Shown here: in pieces, positions 1 through 7,332 of the stretch
Layout: each line of letters begins with the position of its first letter
Numbering within the stretch: the first letter of the stretch is position 1
Assembly: GCA_029218445.1 (NCBI GenBank)
Contig: JAQXRI010000148.1
Span: forward strand, 1 to 64,000
DNA from: Prevotellaceae bacterium
GTDB taxonomy: Bacteria; Bacteroidota; Bacteroidia; Bacteroidales; Bacteroidaceae
Reading direction: 5' to 3'
DNA length: 64,000 bases
Program-made: the position numbers and the translations under genes
Notes under the pieces: generated by a model
Told to the model about the DNA's origin: nothing
What the model saw: only the letters and a program-made list of their open reading frames with translations
Databases searched by the model: none

Positions 1-1
1 C

Positions 2-124
2 GAAATGTCTTTCGAGGAACTAAAGCGACGTACAACCTTCGTCGCACTAAACGATTTTGCAAAACAAAACATAGCTATAGCATTCCGTCGCCGACTGAAT
101 GCCATGAAACAACAAACGACATAA
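2..124 (+). CDS. C-terminal end of an upstream gene, or a 39-residue small protein
   Basis: An open frame enters from the left edge and closes with TAA at 122-124, 22 bases before the next gene. It encodes 40 visible residues, basic and helical in character (FEELKRRTTF, then AIAFRRRLNAM). An in-frame ATG at 5-7 means it could instead be a complete tiny gene, but no promoter or start context is visible. Product not recognised. Strand and closeness to the next gene suggest it belongs to the same accessory island. Confidence 0.4.
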   Translation, partial: EMSFEELKRRTTFVALNDFAKQNIAIAFRRRLNAMKQQTT

Positions 125-146
125 GCGCCACAAAACAAAAAAGCAT

Positions 147-1271
147 ATGGCACGAATAAGAATATACGAATACCCCGGCGAGCTGCTTTGGCACAGCAGG
201 GAACACAACTGGTATCTCGACAACGACCCCAGCGGGATAAACCTTGCTCTGACGGAAAAGCTGTATGTAGTGAAACAGATGTTTCCTGAGGAGATTGACG
301 AATACAGCACGTTTCTGGATGAAGCTTATCGGCTGACCGTGGCCGTGGCTTGCACCTATAGAATAAAGTTCAGCAACGCCTTTGACGTGCTGCGCATTAA
401 CTACAACACCTACTCTTCGCTGCTGGGGTGCGCCATACTGCAAAATTATAATAATGCGTCGGAATTTGCCGATATTATAGACAAGCTGATGACCAATGCT
501 AAAAATGTATTGGAAGACGATCGGTTTATGCAATTATATTATTATAATCACTCTTTTGAGTCAAAAATGCAAGACATAATCAAAAGCGTCAGAACCAAGG
601 GAGCAATAGACAGAATACTCCCACAACCCGAAGACCCCGAAAAGCTTGGCAGACCTACGTTAGATTGGCTTGAAGAGCGCATACGAACGGACGAGGACGT
701 AGAGGACACGATACAACTGTACCAAACAGCAGATGAACGGAGAAGAATGTATGAGCTGTTGAGGCGACTGCTTAAAGACAATAAAGACTGCAAAATAAAC
801 TGGGACAAAATGTCAGGTATCTACTCCACACAAACCAAAAGTTCGCTGTTCGGCATAAAGTTTGGCCAGGCGAAAACCATAGACAGCGAAAAGGAGGAGA
901 TGAAGAAAAAGATAAAGGAACTACAGCTGCAGCTCGACGAGGCAAACAAGAGGATTAGCGAAATGGACGAATTGAGAAAGTGGCTGACACGGGAGGTGGC
1001 AAAGGCAAAGAATGAAACCAACAGGGTGAAAAAGGAAAGCGAAAAAATAAAGGAAAGCGAACAAGACAAGGACATAGAAATAGAAAGGCTGAAAGACGAA
1101 ATAGAAAGGCTGAAAGGAGTCGTGCTGGACGCATTGGCAGGCAACGAGACAACGCTGAACGACAAAATCGACGCCACCCATCGCGGCGGCACAATAAACA
1201 TATTCGTCAAAGACAGCAACCCCATAGTGAACAACAACGCCACCTTCAACGCCGAGGTGAACAACCGGTAA
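147..1271 (+). CDS. Hypothetical coiled-coil protein with C-terminal Asn-rich motif
   Basis: 374 residues, family not recognised. Residues 1-250 look globular and helical. About 250-330 is a strongly charged coiled coil (EEMKKKIKELQLQLDEANKR and following) that includes an exact 19-base repeat with a 21-base period (1077-1095 and 1098-1116), so a duplicated heptad. After a short linker the last 30 residues turn polar and beta-like: GGTINIFVKD followed by SNPIVNNNATFNAEV. The following gene carries a near copy of that last motif near its N-terminus. No signal peptide or membrane segment is visible. The ATG at 147 is the first in frame after the preceding stop. Coiled coil plus shared tail motif suggests an assembly or adaptor role; that is inference only. 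Confidence 0.8.
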   Translation: MARIRIYEYPGELLWHSREHNWYLDNDPSGINLALTEKLYVVKQMFPEEIDEYSTFLDEAYRLTVAVACTYRIKFSNAFDVLRINYNTYSSLLGCAILQNYNNASEFADIIDKLMTNAKNVLEDDRFMQLYYYNHSFESKMQDIIKSVRTKGAIDRILPQPEDPEKLGRPTLDWLEERIRTDEDVEDTIQLYQTADERRRMYELLRRLLKDNKDCKINWDKMSGIYSTQTKSSLFGIKFGQAKTIDSEKEEMKKKIKELQLQLDEANKRISEMDELRKWLTREVAKAKNETNRVKKESEKIKESEQDKDIEIERLKDEIERLKGVVLDALAGNETTLNDKIDATHRGGTINIFVKDSNPIVNNNATFNAEVNNR

Positions 1272-1345
1272 GGCCGGCGTCCCGCCCACACGTATGGACC
1301 ATTCGGCTAACGCACTTTAAACAACGACAAATAAACAAAAACAAT

Positions 1346-1870
1346 ATGGAACTAAGCAACGAAGAAAAACTGGAACTGCTCGAAAGGCTGATGGGCAAGG
1401 GCGCAATGCCGGCCAACATCAACTTAGGCAACATGGTGACCAACAACTACGAGCAGGGAAGCAACCCGGTGGTGAACAACAACCCCGTGTTCAACGCGCC
1501 CGTCACCTTCTACGCCGGAAAGAAAAACTCGCTCTCGCCTTCACAGCAGAAGGTGAAAAGCGCCATCGAACAGCTGCTGCACGAGGGTGTGCTGAAAGAC
1601 GGAATACAGTGGTGGGCAATATACAGGGTGCTGAGCGATAAATGCAACTACACCACCAACAAAAAAGACTTCGCCGCACTGATGAACAACATGGAAATAG
1701 ACCAGGGCAAGGCACCATGCGAATACAACAACTGGCGCAACTTCACCCCCAGCCACCTCCAGGCAAGCGTAGATACATGGGCCGACATGCCCAAGGAATC
1801 GCTCGGCGAGGCAGAGAAAAGACAAGTGGCGGTGGGCATAAGACTGATGGAACTGCTGGAGCAACAATAG
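1346..1870 (+). CDS. Hypothetical protein with shared Asn-rich motif and helical C-terminal domain
   Basis: 174 residues, function unknown. Residues 1-20 are a small amphipathic helix (NEEKLELLERLMGKG). Residues about 25-55 hold NMVTNNYEQG followed by SNPVVNNNPVFNAPV, matching the C-terminus of the preceding gene's product. The rest is a compact helical domain (KVKSAIEQLL, then GIQWWAIYRVLSD) that could be winged-helix-like, but no family is certain. It lies 74 bases after the coiled-coil gene on the same strand and is followed at once by a strong terminator, so the two probably form one transcription unit. The shared motif makes physical interaction plausible. Confidence 0.8.
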   Translation: MELSNEEKLELLERLMGKGAMPANINLGNMVTNNYEQGSNPVVNNNPVFNAPVTFYAGKKNSLSPSQQKVKSAIEQLLHEGVLKDGIQWWAIYRVLSDKCNYTTNKKDFAALMNNMEIDQGKAPCEYNNWRNFTPSHLQASVDTWADMPKESLGEAEKRQVAVGIRLMELLEQQ

Positions 1871-1900
1871 CACGACAATAGCAACAATAGCAATTACAAT

Positions 1901-1937
1901 CGCAATCGACGGAAACGTTCGGTTGCGGTTTTTTTTT
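1901..1937 (+). terminator. Rho-independent terminator after the motif-sharing gene pair
   Basis: A GC-rich stem (cgcaatcg with acg on the left arm, cgt with cggttgcg on the right, one bulged base) closes on a GAAA tetraloop and runs into nine T residues at 1929-1937. It separates the first two genes from the peptidase-primase operon. Confidence 0.8.
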
Positions 1938-1941
1938 GCCC

Positions 1942-1949
1942 TAACTTTG
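1942..1949 (+). promoter_or_regulatory. Probable Bacteroidetes -7 element (TAACTTTG)
   Basis: TAACTTTG fits the Bacteroidetes -7 consensus TAnnTTTG and lies just after the terminator, 52 bases before the ATG at 2001. No well-spaced -33 TTG is present, so support is moderate. It argues for 2001 as the start of the next gene, because the longer frame beginning at 1923 would begin upstream of the transcription start. Confidence 0.5.
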
Positions 1950-2000
1950 CCTGCAGAAACGGGAATAGTCCCGCTGAAAACAAAAAAACAATTAAGCATT

Positions 2001-2294
2001 ATGGAAACAATCAAGACCAACAGCGACATCATGGCAGTAAGCTATCGCGCTCGTGTAACACTCCTGTCGAACGGCGACATCGTAATCAACCCGGTGAAGG
2101 AAGGCTCACGCGGCCCACGCGTAAAGTCAACCTTGCTGAAGACTCCCCACGGCAAACTTCAGAAGACGGCCAAGAGCTATTACGCAGTGTTCCGCCTGCC
2201 TGTGGCCGACGGCATTACCGAGGCGCGGGAAAACCTCACTGCCGAAGTGTGCGACATGATTAAATATTTCTGGGACAACGAGAAACGACCATGA
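2001..2294 (+). CDS. Hypothetical small protein, first gene of the peptidase-primase unit
   Basis: 97 residues, not recognised. It is probably beta-rich with basic patches (VSYRARVTLLSNGDIVINPV, later KSYYAVFRLPVADG) and ends in a helix (LTAEVCDMIKYFWDN). The start at 2001 is chosen because a terminator and a -7 promoter element occupy 1901-1949. The stop overlaps the next start by four bases (ATGA type), indicating translational coupling to the M15 peptidase. Its position at the head of the unit and basic character would suit a DNA-binding or regulatory protein, but no motif proves it. Confidence 0.75.
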   Translation: METIKTNSDIMAVSYRARVTLLSNGDIVINPVKEGSRGPRVKSTLLKTPHGKLQKTAKSYYAVFRLPVADGITEARENLTAEVCDMIKYFWDNEKRP

Positions 2295-2701
2295 AGCTCA
2301 CTCAACACTTTAGCCTCGCAGAGTTTACACGCTCTGCGACGGCTGCCCAAAAGGGCATCGACAACGTGCCTTCGGCCACTGCCATAGGCAACATGCGCCA
2401 CCTGTGTGAACGAGTGCTCGAACCGCTGCGGGACCACGTGGGCCACCCCATAACCATAACCTCCGGCTACCGCTCGCAAAGGCTCAACAAGGCAGTGGGC
2501 GGCGTGGACAACTCGCAGCACATGGCCGGCGAAGCTGCCGACCTCGCCATCTCAAGCCTTCGACAAGGAAGGGAGTGGATGGAGTGGATAATGGACAACT
2601 GCGAGTTTGACCAGCTGATACTCGAGAAAGCAGGCTCGGCCATTTGGCTGCACGTGTCGTGCAAGAGAAACAGGAACGAGGTATTCAGCACAGTGAAGTG
2701 A
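2291..2701 (+). CDS. M15-family (D-Ala-D-Ala carboxypeptidase-like) metallopeptidase
   Basis: 136 residues covering a complete Peptidase_M15_3 domain. This family cleaves peptidoglycan peptides and is common in phage and mobile-element lysis or wall-remodelling genes. Visible features are TSGYRSQRLNKAVGG, then the zinc ligands His77 and Asp84 (SQHMAGEAADL) and His121 (WLHVS). There is no signal peptide, so the enzyme would need a holin-like or lytic route, or act in the cytoplasm. It is translationally coupled to the gene before it, and the DUF3987-like gene follows after 43 bases. Confidence 0.9.
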   Translation: MKLTQHFSLAEFTRSATAAQKGIDNVPSATAIGNMRHLCERVLEPLRDHVGHPITITSGYRSQRLNKAVGGVDNSQHMAGEAADLAISSLRQGREWMEWIMDNCEFDQLILEKAGSAIWLHVSCKRNRNEVFSTVK

Positions 2702-2744
2702 ACACTACTGCACTAAACAACAATCCCAATTTACTCTTTTCATT

Positions 2745-4118
2745 ATGAACAACAACATCACCACCCCCAACAACGCAGCCACCCCGGCAGCCAAAAAGGC
2801 TCCGCAGCTGCCTTCCATGCGGCAGTTGCCGCTGATAATGCGCATAATAATGGCCATCACGCCGCCACAGCTGCGCATAGCCATGTGGCACTCGATGTGC
2901 GTGGCACTGTGCTGCCTGGCCACACGAGTGAGGTTTCACTACACCTACGACACCTTCCCCCACGCCCTGCTGCTGAAATGCCTCGTCGAGGCCGAACAGT
3001 CGGGAGGAAAGTCGTTTGCACGAACCATGATAGACGGCATGCTGATGAAACCGCTGAAGGACCGCGACGACGACCAACGCCGCAAGGAGCAGGACTACCG
3101 CGAACTGAAGCAGCGCACGGGCAAAAACGAAACACTGCCCGCAGCACCCAAGACCACCATTCGCACCTGCCCCATAGCCATATCGATAGCCATGCTGGTG
3201 AAAAGGGCCGACGCTCCGCAACGCTACTTCGGCACGCCGCTCACGCTGTGGAGCTTTACCGAAGAGATGGCCACCGTGGTAGAGTCGAACCGCAGGGCCT
3301 TTGCCAACATCAGAAGCATCGAGCGCACAAGCTACGACCTGGGCAGCACCTACGGCAACGACTACCTCTCGGACCAAGCCTACTCGGCCACGGTTGACAT
3401 CATGCAGTGCTCGCTCTACCTTGGCACGCCCAACGCCATCGACGCCTATGCCGACAACAGCTTCATTGAGGGCGGCGGCGTGACGCGCACCATATTCGTG
3501 AAGCTGCCAGGAAGCCTTGGCGACGAGGCGCCCGAATTTAAGCACATGAGCAACGACGACCGCAAGGCCATCGACGACATGCTGAAGCTGATGGACGACG
3601 ACGTGTATGCCACCGACGGCACCATACAGCCCGAACACTACATCAACATGCGATGGCTGGACAAGACGGTGCGCCGATGGTGTGACGAGCAGCGCAACAA
3701 GGTGCTCATGAACGGAAGCCTTGCCCACGACACGTTCTACAAGCGCTCGTCGGTGTCGGCCTTCCGCGAAGCCGCCCTCTGCGCCTACCTCTACAGTCTT
3801 GAAGGCGTGGCGCAGGCCGACATCGAGCGCCGCTGCCGTCAGATTTACCTCTACGCCGCCGAAAACATTCTCGACTCGATGCTGTCGAAATGGGGCAAGC
3901 GGTTTGAAGACCTCTCGCGCAAGCGTATGAACCCGGAGAGCCAAACGCGAGTGTCGGTGTTCGACAAGCTCGACAACACATTCACCCGCGAACAGCTCGA
4001 CCAACTGCTGAAACAGCTCCAGCTGACCACCCAGTCGAAGGTGTTCGTATCGAAATGGAAGGCCAAGGGATGGGTAAAGGAAACGGAGAAGATGAAGTAT
4101 CAGAAGGTAATGAAATAA
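2745..4118 (+). CDS. DUF3987-like replication ATPase/helicase
   Basis: 457 residues. The pattern resembles Bacteroidetes DUF3987 proteins, RepA-like ATPases found on mobile elements beside a primase. A divergent Walker A, EQSGGKSFARTM, lies near residues 83-94. Later come LTLWSFTEEMATVVES (Walker B-like region) and ATVDIMQCSLYLGTPNAID, the strand-loop typical of the family. The N-terminus is Asn/Pro/Ala-rich low complexity. The C-terminus (about 410-457) is a helical, winged-helix-like domain. The primase gene begins three bases after the stop, so the pair likely acts together in DNA replication or priming. Family assignment is by eye and moderately sure. Confidence 0.7.
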   Translation: MNNNITTPNNAATPAAKKAPQLPSMRQLPLIMRIIMAITPPQLRIAMWHSMCVALCCLATRVRFHYTYDTFPHALLLKCLVEAEQSGGKSFARTMIDGMLMKPLKDRDDDQRRKEQDYRELKQRTGKNETLPAAPKTTIRTCPIAISIAMLVKRADAPQRYFGTPLTLWSFTEEMATVVESNRRAFANIRSIERTSYDLGSTYGNDYLSDQAYSATVDIMQCSLYLGTPNAIDAYADNSFIEGGGVTRTIFVKLPGSLGDEAPEFKHMSNDDRKAIDDMLKLMDDDVYATDGTIQPEHYINMRWLDKTVRRWCDEQRNKVLMNGSLAHDTFYKRSSVSAFREAALCAYLYSLEGVAQADIERRCRQIYLYAAENILDSMLSKWGKRFEDLSRKRMNPESQTRVSVFDKLDNTFTREQLDQLLKQLQLTTQSKVFVSKWKAKGWVKETEKMKYQKVMK

Positions 4119-4120
4119 TT

Positions 4121-5062
4121 ATGATTGACAAAAATGCTATTGACAAGCTGCGCAGCCTTTCGATAGAAGATGTTGCACAGCGACTGGGAATGAAAGTGGT
4201 ACGCCACAAGGCACTGTGCCCATTCCACAACGACACACATGCCTCGCTGTCGTTCCACACCGGACGCAACAGCTTCCACTGCTTCGTGTGCGGAGCCAAG
4301 GGCAAGGGACCCATCGACCTCGTCATGCAGTGCGAAAAACTATCGTTTGTCGATGCCTGCCGATGGCTGGCCGACGACAACAACATCTCGACCATCGAAC
4401 GCCAGGAATGGCTGAAGCCCAAACAGCCACGACCGGCACAACCCATCGACCTGCCCCATCTCGAAGAGATCATGGCACGCCCCATGCTGACGGCCGCCGC
4501 CCGCCATTTCCTGTTTGACGAACGCCGCATAAGTGCCTCGGTGGTGTCCCGGCTGGGCATCAGCAGCACCGACATAAGCCTGCCCACCACGGGCAACTTT
4601 CGCGGACAGTGGTTCAACGCCCCGTCGCTGCTGCTGCCCTACCGCTCCCTCGACGGCCGTCTGATGTCGGTTCAGGCACGCTATCTCGGCTCGCGCGACG
4701 AGGCGAAGGCCAAAGGCCTGCCCCGCTTCCAGTTTCCGGCCGGCAGCCGTTGCCGTGTGTTCAACCTTCCCGTGCTGTCCACCCTTCAAGATGGCGAAGA
4801 GCTGTGGCTGAGCGAAGGCGTCACCGACTGCCTTGCGCTCATGTCGTGGGGCAAGAAGGCAATGGCCATCCCCTCGGCCACGCTGCTCACCGACGACGAC
4901 CTTGCCCTGCTGCAAGGCCGCAACCTGCACATGGCTCCCGACAACGACGAGCCCGGCCAACGCCTGTTTGACCAGCTCAAACGCCACCTGCCCGACATCA
5001 AGCGGCATCAGCTGCCCGAAGGGTGTAAGGATGTTGGGGAGTGGTGGAAATTGAAAAATTAA
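4121..5062 (+). CDS. CHC2 zinc-finger / TOPRIM primase
   Basis: 313 residues. The N-terminal CHC2 zinc ribbon has ligands Cys33, His36, Cys54 and Cys57 (LCPFHNDTHAS, then FHCFVCGAKGKG), as in DnaG-type primases. A TOPRIM fold follows at about 220-313, with the catalytic Glu in LWLSEGVTDCLAL and an Asp pair in MAPDNDEPGQ. It lacks a helicase-binding C-terminal domain. The ATG at 4121 is preferred over 4055 because 4055 lies inside the preceding gene and the zinc domain begins right after 4121. The stop codon falls inside a short octamer repeat (5057-5072). Together with the DUF3987-like protein it forms a minimal replication module. Confidence 0.88.
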   Translation: MIDKNAIDKLRSLSIEDVAQRLGMKVVRHKALCPFHNDTHASLSFHTGRNSFHCFVCGAKGKGPIDLVMQCEKLSFVDACRWLADDNNISTIERQEWLKPKQPRPAQPIDLPHLEEIMARPMLTAAARHFLFDERRISASVVSRLGISSTDISLPTTGNFRGQWFNAPSLLLPYRSLDGRLMSVQARYLGSRDEAKAKGLPRFQFPAGSRCRVFNLPVLSTLQDGEELWLSEGVTDCLALMSWGKKAMAIPSATLLTDDDLALLQGRNLHMAPDNDEPGQRLFDQLKRHLPDIKRHQLPEGCKDVGEWWKLKN

Positions 5063-5108
5063 AGAATTAAAGAAACGAAGTTCGACGAAGTCAATTAAAG
5101 AATTAAAG
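5057..5108 (+). repeat. AATTAAAG octamer repeats, two pairs
   Basis: The octamer AATTAAAG occurs twice in tandem at 5057-5072 and twice at 5093-5108, separated by 20 bases. The first pair contains the stop codon of the primase gene. It has the same 8-base period and gene-end position as the GTTAAC-type octamers elsewhere in the window. Confidence 0.75.
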
Positions 5109-5124
5109 TTCATTGGCATTTAGG

Positions 5125-5209
5125 ATAACGTGATTTCGCCGAATTGTTTTAAACCGTCAAATCGCCGATTGTAGGGGCGGTTTTTTGGATTTCATCGAAC
5201 TAACGTTAA
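5125..5209 (+). repeat. Dispersed element of about 86 bases, copy 1
   Basis: This stretch matches the reverse complement of 13931-14017. Shared blocks in order are ATAACGTGATTTCG, CGAATTG, GCCGATTGTAGGG, a GCGG-containing segment, GATTTC and TAACGTTAA; the linkers differ. The two ends are imperfect inverted repeats of each other (TAACGTGATTTCG against TTAACGTTAATTCG). It fills the gap between the primase and DUF5675 genes and carries no ORF. This looks like a MITE- or REP-like non-coding mobile repeat. Confidence 0.75.
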
Positions 5210-5243
5210 ATATTTTTTATAAAAAAAAGAAAGGGGAAAAACT

Positions 5244-5621
5244 ATGAAATTTGAAATTGTAAGAACAAAACGGTATGGCGAGACAGTCATGGGACAACTG
5301 CTGGCCGACGGCGGCTATGTGGCCGACACATGCGAAAACGCCAAAGAGATGTTGCCCACAGGCACCTACACCATTGGCATAACGAAAGTGGGCAAAAAGG
5401 TGGCTTACGTGGGTGCGGCAAAAGGACGAAGCCAACAAATAGGCACGGCCAACGGCGTTTACGGCAAGTTCCGGCATAAGATAATGGTGGGCAAGGCCGT
5501 ATGCCCCGGCTGCCTCATCGACACCCAAAACCACTACAACCGCCTGTTTGAACGTCTGCGCAAAGCGACGGCACGAGGCACAACGTTGACGGTGGAGATA
5601 AAGGAAAGGTTAACAAGTTAA
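5244..5621 (+). CDS. DUF5675-family protein
   Basis: 125 residues, single domain, resembling DUF5675 proteins often found beside lysis or peptidase genes in phage-like islands. Features visible are the opening strand FEIVRTKRYGETVMGQLLAD, the PTGTYTIG loop, VGKAVCPGCLID (two Cys) and the closing RGTTLTVEIKERL. No signal peptide. Catalytic function of this family is not established. The stop codon lies inside the octamer repeat at 5609-5631. It is likely the last gene of the island's plus-strand run, with a dispersed repeat between it and the primase. Confidence 0.72.
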   Translation: MKFEIVRTKRYGETVMGQLLADGGYVADTCENAKEMLPTGTYTIGITKVGKKVAYVGAAKGRSQQIGTANGVYGKFRHKIMVGKAVCPGCLIDTQNHYNRLFERLRKATARGTTLTVEIKERLTS

Positions 5622-5631
5622 CGGTTAACGG
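5609..5631 (+). repeat. GTTAAC octamer repeat spanning a stop codon
   Basis: Three GTTAAC units with 7-8 base spacing (gttaacaa, gttaacg, gttaacgg). The TAA stop of the DUF5675 gene at 5619-5621 is made from the second unit. One of five such tracts in the window. Confidence 0.8.
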
Positions 5632-5685
5632 GGAGTATTTTGGAGAATAATTGGATCAGAGGGACAGGCACATTGGTTCGCTGAG

Positions 5686-5711
5686 GGTCAGAGGAACCTG
5701 TCCCTATGATT
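5686..5711 (+). repeat. REP-like element, left arm of a 26-base inverted repeat
   Basis: Bases 5686-5711 match the reverse complement of 7236-7261 at 25 of 26 positions. This copy sits in a longer palindromic unit: AGGGACAGG at 5660-5668 pairs with CCTGTCCCT at 5697-5705, forming a 9-bp stem, a structure like REP sequences associated with RAYT transposases. No transposase gene is visible here. Confidence 0.85.
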
Positions 5712-5799
5712 ACCCAATCTATCCCACGAACGACACCCCGTAATCCAACAAACGACAATATAACAGCACTGAGCCATAGCCCTAAGGGGTAAATAAAAC

Positions 5800-5823
5800 A
5801 GCACAGGGAGTGTGCCCTGTGCT
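5800..5823. other. Perfect 9-bp hairpin in the methyltransferase upstream region
   Basis: AGCACAGGG at 5800-5808 pairs with CCCTGTGCT at 5815-5823 across a six-base loop. On the minus strand it is followed by a T-rich run, so it could end leftward transcription. The rest of the 391-base gap 5622-6013 holds the REP-like element and an AT-rich leader, with no convincing gene. Confidence 0.5.
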
Positions 5824-6013
5824 TGAAGAAAAATAGTCACCAGTCACACTGACTCATAAAACCGCATTTATTTTGTTATAAACAGTTAATTAATCTGTAC
5901 TATTGATGAAACAATATTAATTTATGTGATATTACATGATATTTTCATTCCAATTAAGAGTAATTTGAAATAAAATATCTATCTTCGAAGGCAAATAGAT
6001 TATAGGGAATAAT

Positions 6014-6925
6014 ATGATTGTAAGAAACGTACCTCATATAGTGCAATACCAAGGGTCAAAAAGAAACCTTGCACCACAGATAATACAATATATGCCACGC
6101 AGGTTTGAAAGGCTGATTGAGCCTTTTTCCGGTATGGCGGCCATAACTATTGCGGTGGCGAAAGAGCGACGTACCAATTCATTTTGGATAAACGACCTCA
6201 ACCAACCGCTTGTAGGGGTACTGAAGGAGGCAATAGAAAATCCGCAAAGACTGCTTAATGACTACACAAGAGTATGGTCAGGCCAAATAGATTTTGAGGG
6301 AGGAGGATTGGAACATTTCTATAAGGTAAGGGACGACTTCAACCGTGGTGACCAGTGTGCTGCCAATATGCTGTATCTGCTTGCACGATGTGTCAAAGGT
6401 TCCGTAAGATATAGTTCGACTGGACAGTTCAACCAATCACCCGACAAAAGGCGTATGGGAACGTCACCCTCCACTCTTTCAAAAAACATATTCCAGATTT
6501 CCAATTATCTTAAAGGGAAGACCCGATTCACATCCTGCGATTACCGCGATGTGCTGTCTGGCGCACGCCAAGGCGACATCGTATATATGGACCCTCCGTA
6601 TCAAGGTGTATGCAGCACTCGCGACTGCAGATATTTCTCGGGCATCGACTATGAGGAATTCGTCGATAGCGTGTCCGACCTTGTGCGACGTGACATTGAT
6701 TTTATCATCAGCTACGATGGCACTTGTGGAGACAAGCAGTACGGTCAAGACCTCCCCGAATCGTTGGGTCTGAAGAAAGTACTGCTTAACGCGGGGCTAT
6801 CCAGCCAGTCGCTCTTGTTAGGCAAGAAAGAGGTGACATACGAGGCTCTGTATCTTAGCCCACGTCTGCAGGAAGTGAGGAAGACAAGCCCTGAGATGCA
6901 CCTTCTTTTTGATGAAATTGTATGA
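6014..6925 (+). CDS. D12-class DNA adenine (N6) methyltransferase
   Basis: 303 residues, complete. The AdoMet-binding start YQGSKRNLAPQI and motif I IEPFSGMAAITIAVA lie in the first 60 residues, and the catalytic motif IV VYMDPPYQG is near residue 195. The order matches D12 (Dam-like, alpha-group) N6-adenine methyltransferases, which protect a recognition site from a partner endonuclease. The gene is AT-richer than its neighbours and bracketed by a 26-base inverted repeat, which points to horizontal acquisition. A short gene resembling a restriction-endonuclease N-terminus follows after 19 bases. Recognition sequence cannot be read from the protein. ATG at 6014 is the first in frame. Confidence 0.9.
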   Translation: MIVRNVPHIVQYQGSKRNLAPQIIQYMPRRFERLIEPFSGMAAITIAVAKERRTNSFWINDLNQPLVGVLKEAIENPQRLLNDYTRVWSGQIDFEGGGLEHFYKVRDDFNRGDQCAANMLYLLARCVKGSVRYSSTGQFNQSPDKRRMGTSPSTLSKNIFQISNYLKGKTRFTSCDYRDVLSGARQGDIVYMDPPYQGVCSTRDCRYFSGIDYEEFVDSVSDLVRRDIDFIISYDGTCGDKQYGQDLPESLGLKKVLLNAGLSSQSLLLGKKEVTYEALYLSPRLQEVRKTSPEMHLLFDEIV

Positions 6926-6944
6926 CTTTTGACATTGGAGAATA

Positions 6945-7235
6945 ATGAAATATCCAAAATCAGTATTGGCGAGGCTGAACGCCATTAAGGCGAAGCGTCC
7001 GCAAACAGTTATCCGGCATATTCTTGAATATGGCCACATCACTACAGAGGAACTTGAAACCCTCTACGAATATAAACATGCACCACGCGCTGCGCGTGAT
7101 GTCAGGGAAAGAGGCGTCAATCTTGAAAGATTCTGGGTTAAATCATCTGACGGCAGGCAAATAGCTGCATACAAGTTTGGCAATCCTGTCTTCACTGAGA
7201 ATAATATTGACAACTATAAAGAGTCAGATGTATAA
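6945..7235 (+). pseudogene. Apparent truncated restriction endonuclease (N-terminal winged-helix part only)
   Basis: 96 residues. The first 80 form a winged-helix-like DNA-reading domain: IRHILEYGHITTEEL, HAPRAARDVRERGVNLE and SSDGRQIAAYKFGNP. From memory this block opens several HNH-type restriction endonucleases, where it is followed by a catalytic domain. Here only about 15 unrelated residues follow before the stop, and the 26-base inverted repeat starts on the next base. The simplest reading is a restriction gene cut short by the repeat or its insertion, leaving an orphan methyltransferase. It could instead be a complete small controller-type DNA-binding protein. Confidence 0.6.
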
Positions 7236-7261
7236 AATCATAGGGCCAGGTTCCTCTGACC
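7236..7261 (-). repeat. REP-like element, right arm of the 26-base inverted repeat
   Basis: Reverse complement of 5686-5711 with a single mismatch. It begins immediately after the stop codon of the 96-residue gene. Together the two arms bracket about 1.5 kb containing the methyltransferase and the truncated gene. Confidence 0.85.
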
Positions 7262-7276
7262 ACTCTGAAGAAAAAT

Positions 7277-7314
7277 AAAACGCAGCAACAGCATTGCGCC
7301 TGTTGCCGCGTTTT
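7277..7314 (-). terminator. Terminator of the peptidase operon (near-symmetric)
   Basis: The arm AAAACGC plus GCAACAG pairs with CTGTTGC plus GCGTTTT around an eight-base loop, with one mismatch. The A-run and T-run on the two sides let it work in both directions. It lies 18 bases after the stop of the minus-strand peptidase gene. Confidence 0.85.
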
Positions 7315-7332
7315 CATTCGGTTTTAATTCTT

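Noticed and set aside
2685-4004. Long minus-strand open frame (439 codons) opposite the DUF3987-like gene
   Set aside because: It is the mirror of a GC-rich coding frame: His/Val/Gly-rich with no domain or start context, and the plus-strand frame has clear family features.
5707-5793. Short ORF (28 codons) between the REP-like element and the methyltransferase
   Set aside because: Composition is random, it starts within the inverted repeat and has no supporting promoter or homology.
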